Assembly: GCA_040877285.1 (NCBI GenBank)
Contig: JBBDNZ010000156.1
Coordinates: 1 to 15,147, forward strand
Origin: CANKHA01 sp040877285
Lineage (GTDB): Bacteria; Pseudomonadota; Alphaproteobacteria; Rhizobiales; Xanthobacteraceae
Direction: 5' to 3'
DNA length: 15,147 nt
Shown in pieces: positions 14,566 through 15,147 of the stretch (within the stretch, counting starts at the first letter, position 1; each line of letters starts with the position of its first letter). The notes below the pieces were generated by a model that made no database searches, was not told the DNA's origin, and saw only the letters and a list, made by a program, of their open reading frames with translations. Position numbers and translations under genes: made by a program.

Positions 14566-15147
14566 ATGCTGGATAGAGCCAAACAGTTGATTTCGCCCTC
14601 GCGCCGGAGCGACGTTCCGCCGTTCATGGTGATGGACGTGATGGCGGCGGCGGCGAGAATCGAGGCCGCGGGCGGCCACGTCATTCATATGGAGGTGGGC
14701 CAGCCGGCGGCGCCGGCGCCATCGACCGCCGTCGCCGCAGCGCGTGGGGCGCTTACAGGAACCTATCTCGGTTATACCGAAGCGCTCGGCATCCCCTCGC
14801 TGCGCCGCCGGATCGCACGGCACTACCAGGAACAGTACAAGCTCGCCGTCGATCCCGGCCGTATCGTCGTCACGACCGGATCGTCGGGCGGATTCGTACT
14901 GGCTTTTCTCGCGCTGTTTGAATCGGGTGACCGGGTGGCGCTGGCTAATCCGGGCTATCCGCCCTATCGCCATATTCTTTCGGCGCTCGGCTGCGAGCCG
15001 GCGCCGATCGAGACCTCCGCCGAAACACGCTGGGCGATGACTCCCGCGGTGCTGATCGCCGAACACCGCCGCCGTCCGCTCAAAGGCGTGGTGATTGCGA
15101 GCCCAGCCAATCCCACGGGAACGATGATGGATGCGGCGGCGCTCGCG
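14566..15147 (+). CDS. Class I/II PLP-dependent aminotransferase, 3' end outside window
   Basis: Pyridoxal-phosphate enzyme of fold type I; the first 194 residues are seen, about half of the usual 380-400. The N-terminus reads SRRSDVPPFMVMDVM then HMEVGQP (41-47), the substrate-side segment typical of this subgroup. GTYLGYTEALGIPSLRRRIA (65-84) precedes the PLP phosphate loop TGSSGGF (104-110). GDRVALANPGYPPYRHIL (121-138) and ASPANPTGT (178-186) with the PLP-contacting Asn182 follow. The catalytic lysine lies beyond the window. The start ATG 14566 has AAGG only a few bases upstream; the N-terminus fits the family. Substrate cannot be assigned; annotated relatives are often called aspartate/tyrosine/aromatic aminotransferases. 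Confidence 0.93.
   Translation, partial: MLDRAKQLISPSRRSDVPPFMVMDVMAAAARIEAAGGHVIHMEVGQPAAPAPSTAVAAARGALTGTYLGYTEALGIPSLRRRIARHYQEQYKLAVDPGRIVVTTGSSGGFVLAFLALFESGDRVALANPGYPPYRHILSALGCEPAPIETSAETRWAMTPAVLIAEHRRRPLKGVVIASPANPTGTMMDAAALA

Overview
The window looks like core chromosome from an alphaproteobacterium of the order Rhizobiales (Hyphomicrobiales). The GC content is high. Protein sequences and gene order resemble the Bradyrhizobium / Rhodopseudomonas / Pseudolabrys-Rhodoplanes part of the order. Supporting genes are a coenzyme-B12-dependent ribonucleotide reductase (NrdJ), a bacterial NDUFA12 (B17.2) homologue, a DUF2155 protein, Aat, and the aroQ-accB-accC cluster. Species cannot be named from the sequence alone. 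No prophage, CRISPR array, transposase, rRNA or tRNA was seen.

Layout. 1-3208 (-): nrdJ, with its 3' end outside the window. It carries a short palindromic repeat inserted in frame. 3209-3886: the longest stretch without a firm gene. It holds a probable long structured nrdJ leader and promoter, a dense cluster of GANTC (CcrM-type) sites, and one doubtful 45-residue ORF on the + strand. 3887-5011 (-): an MscS-family channel, with a 15-bp tandem repeat and a small palindrome upstream. 5258-5677 (+): the NDUFA12 homologue, whose 3' end runs into a TCAGG-type repeat. 5823-6617 (+): a secreted DUF2155 protein. 6647-7321 (-): aat. 7404-8156 and 8169-9560 (-): a slipin and its NfeD membrane protease partner. 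9703-11055, 11075-11539 and 11570-12025 (-): accC, accB and aroQ, in transcription order aroQ-accB-accC. 12200-12952 and 12972-14381 (-): a ScsC/DsbA-like thiol oxidoreductase behind an M48 (BepA-like) periplasmic protease with TPRs. 14566-15147 (+): start of a class I/II aminotransferase, divergent from the M48 gene.

How the genes work together. AccB and AccC are the biotin carrier and biotin carboxylase of acetyl-CoA carboxylase; AroQ serves the shikimate pathway. The M48 protease and the DsbA-like protein probably form a two-gene unit for envelope protein quality control. NfeD and slipin form a well-known membrane pair. NrdJ makes deoxynucleotides, and its upstream region has features that could tie it to the cell cycle.

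Most of the window is ordinary housekeeping DNA, and I see no convincing new multi-gene system. The most unusual signals are the in-frame palindrome inside nrdJ, the GANTC cluster and folded leader upstream of it, and the repeat that forms the end of the NDUFA12 gene.
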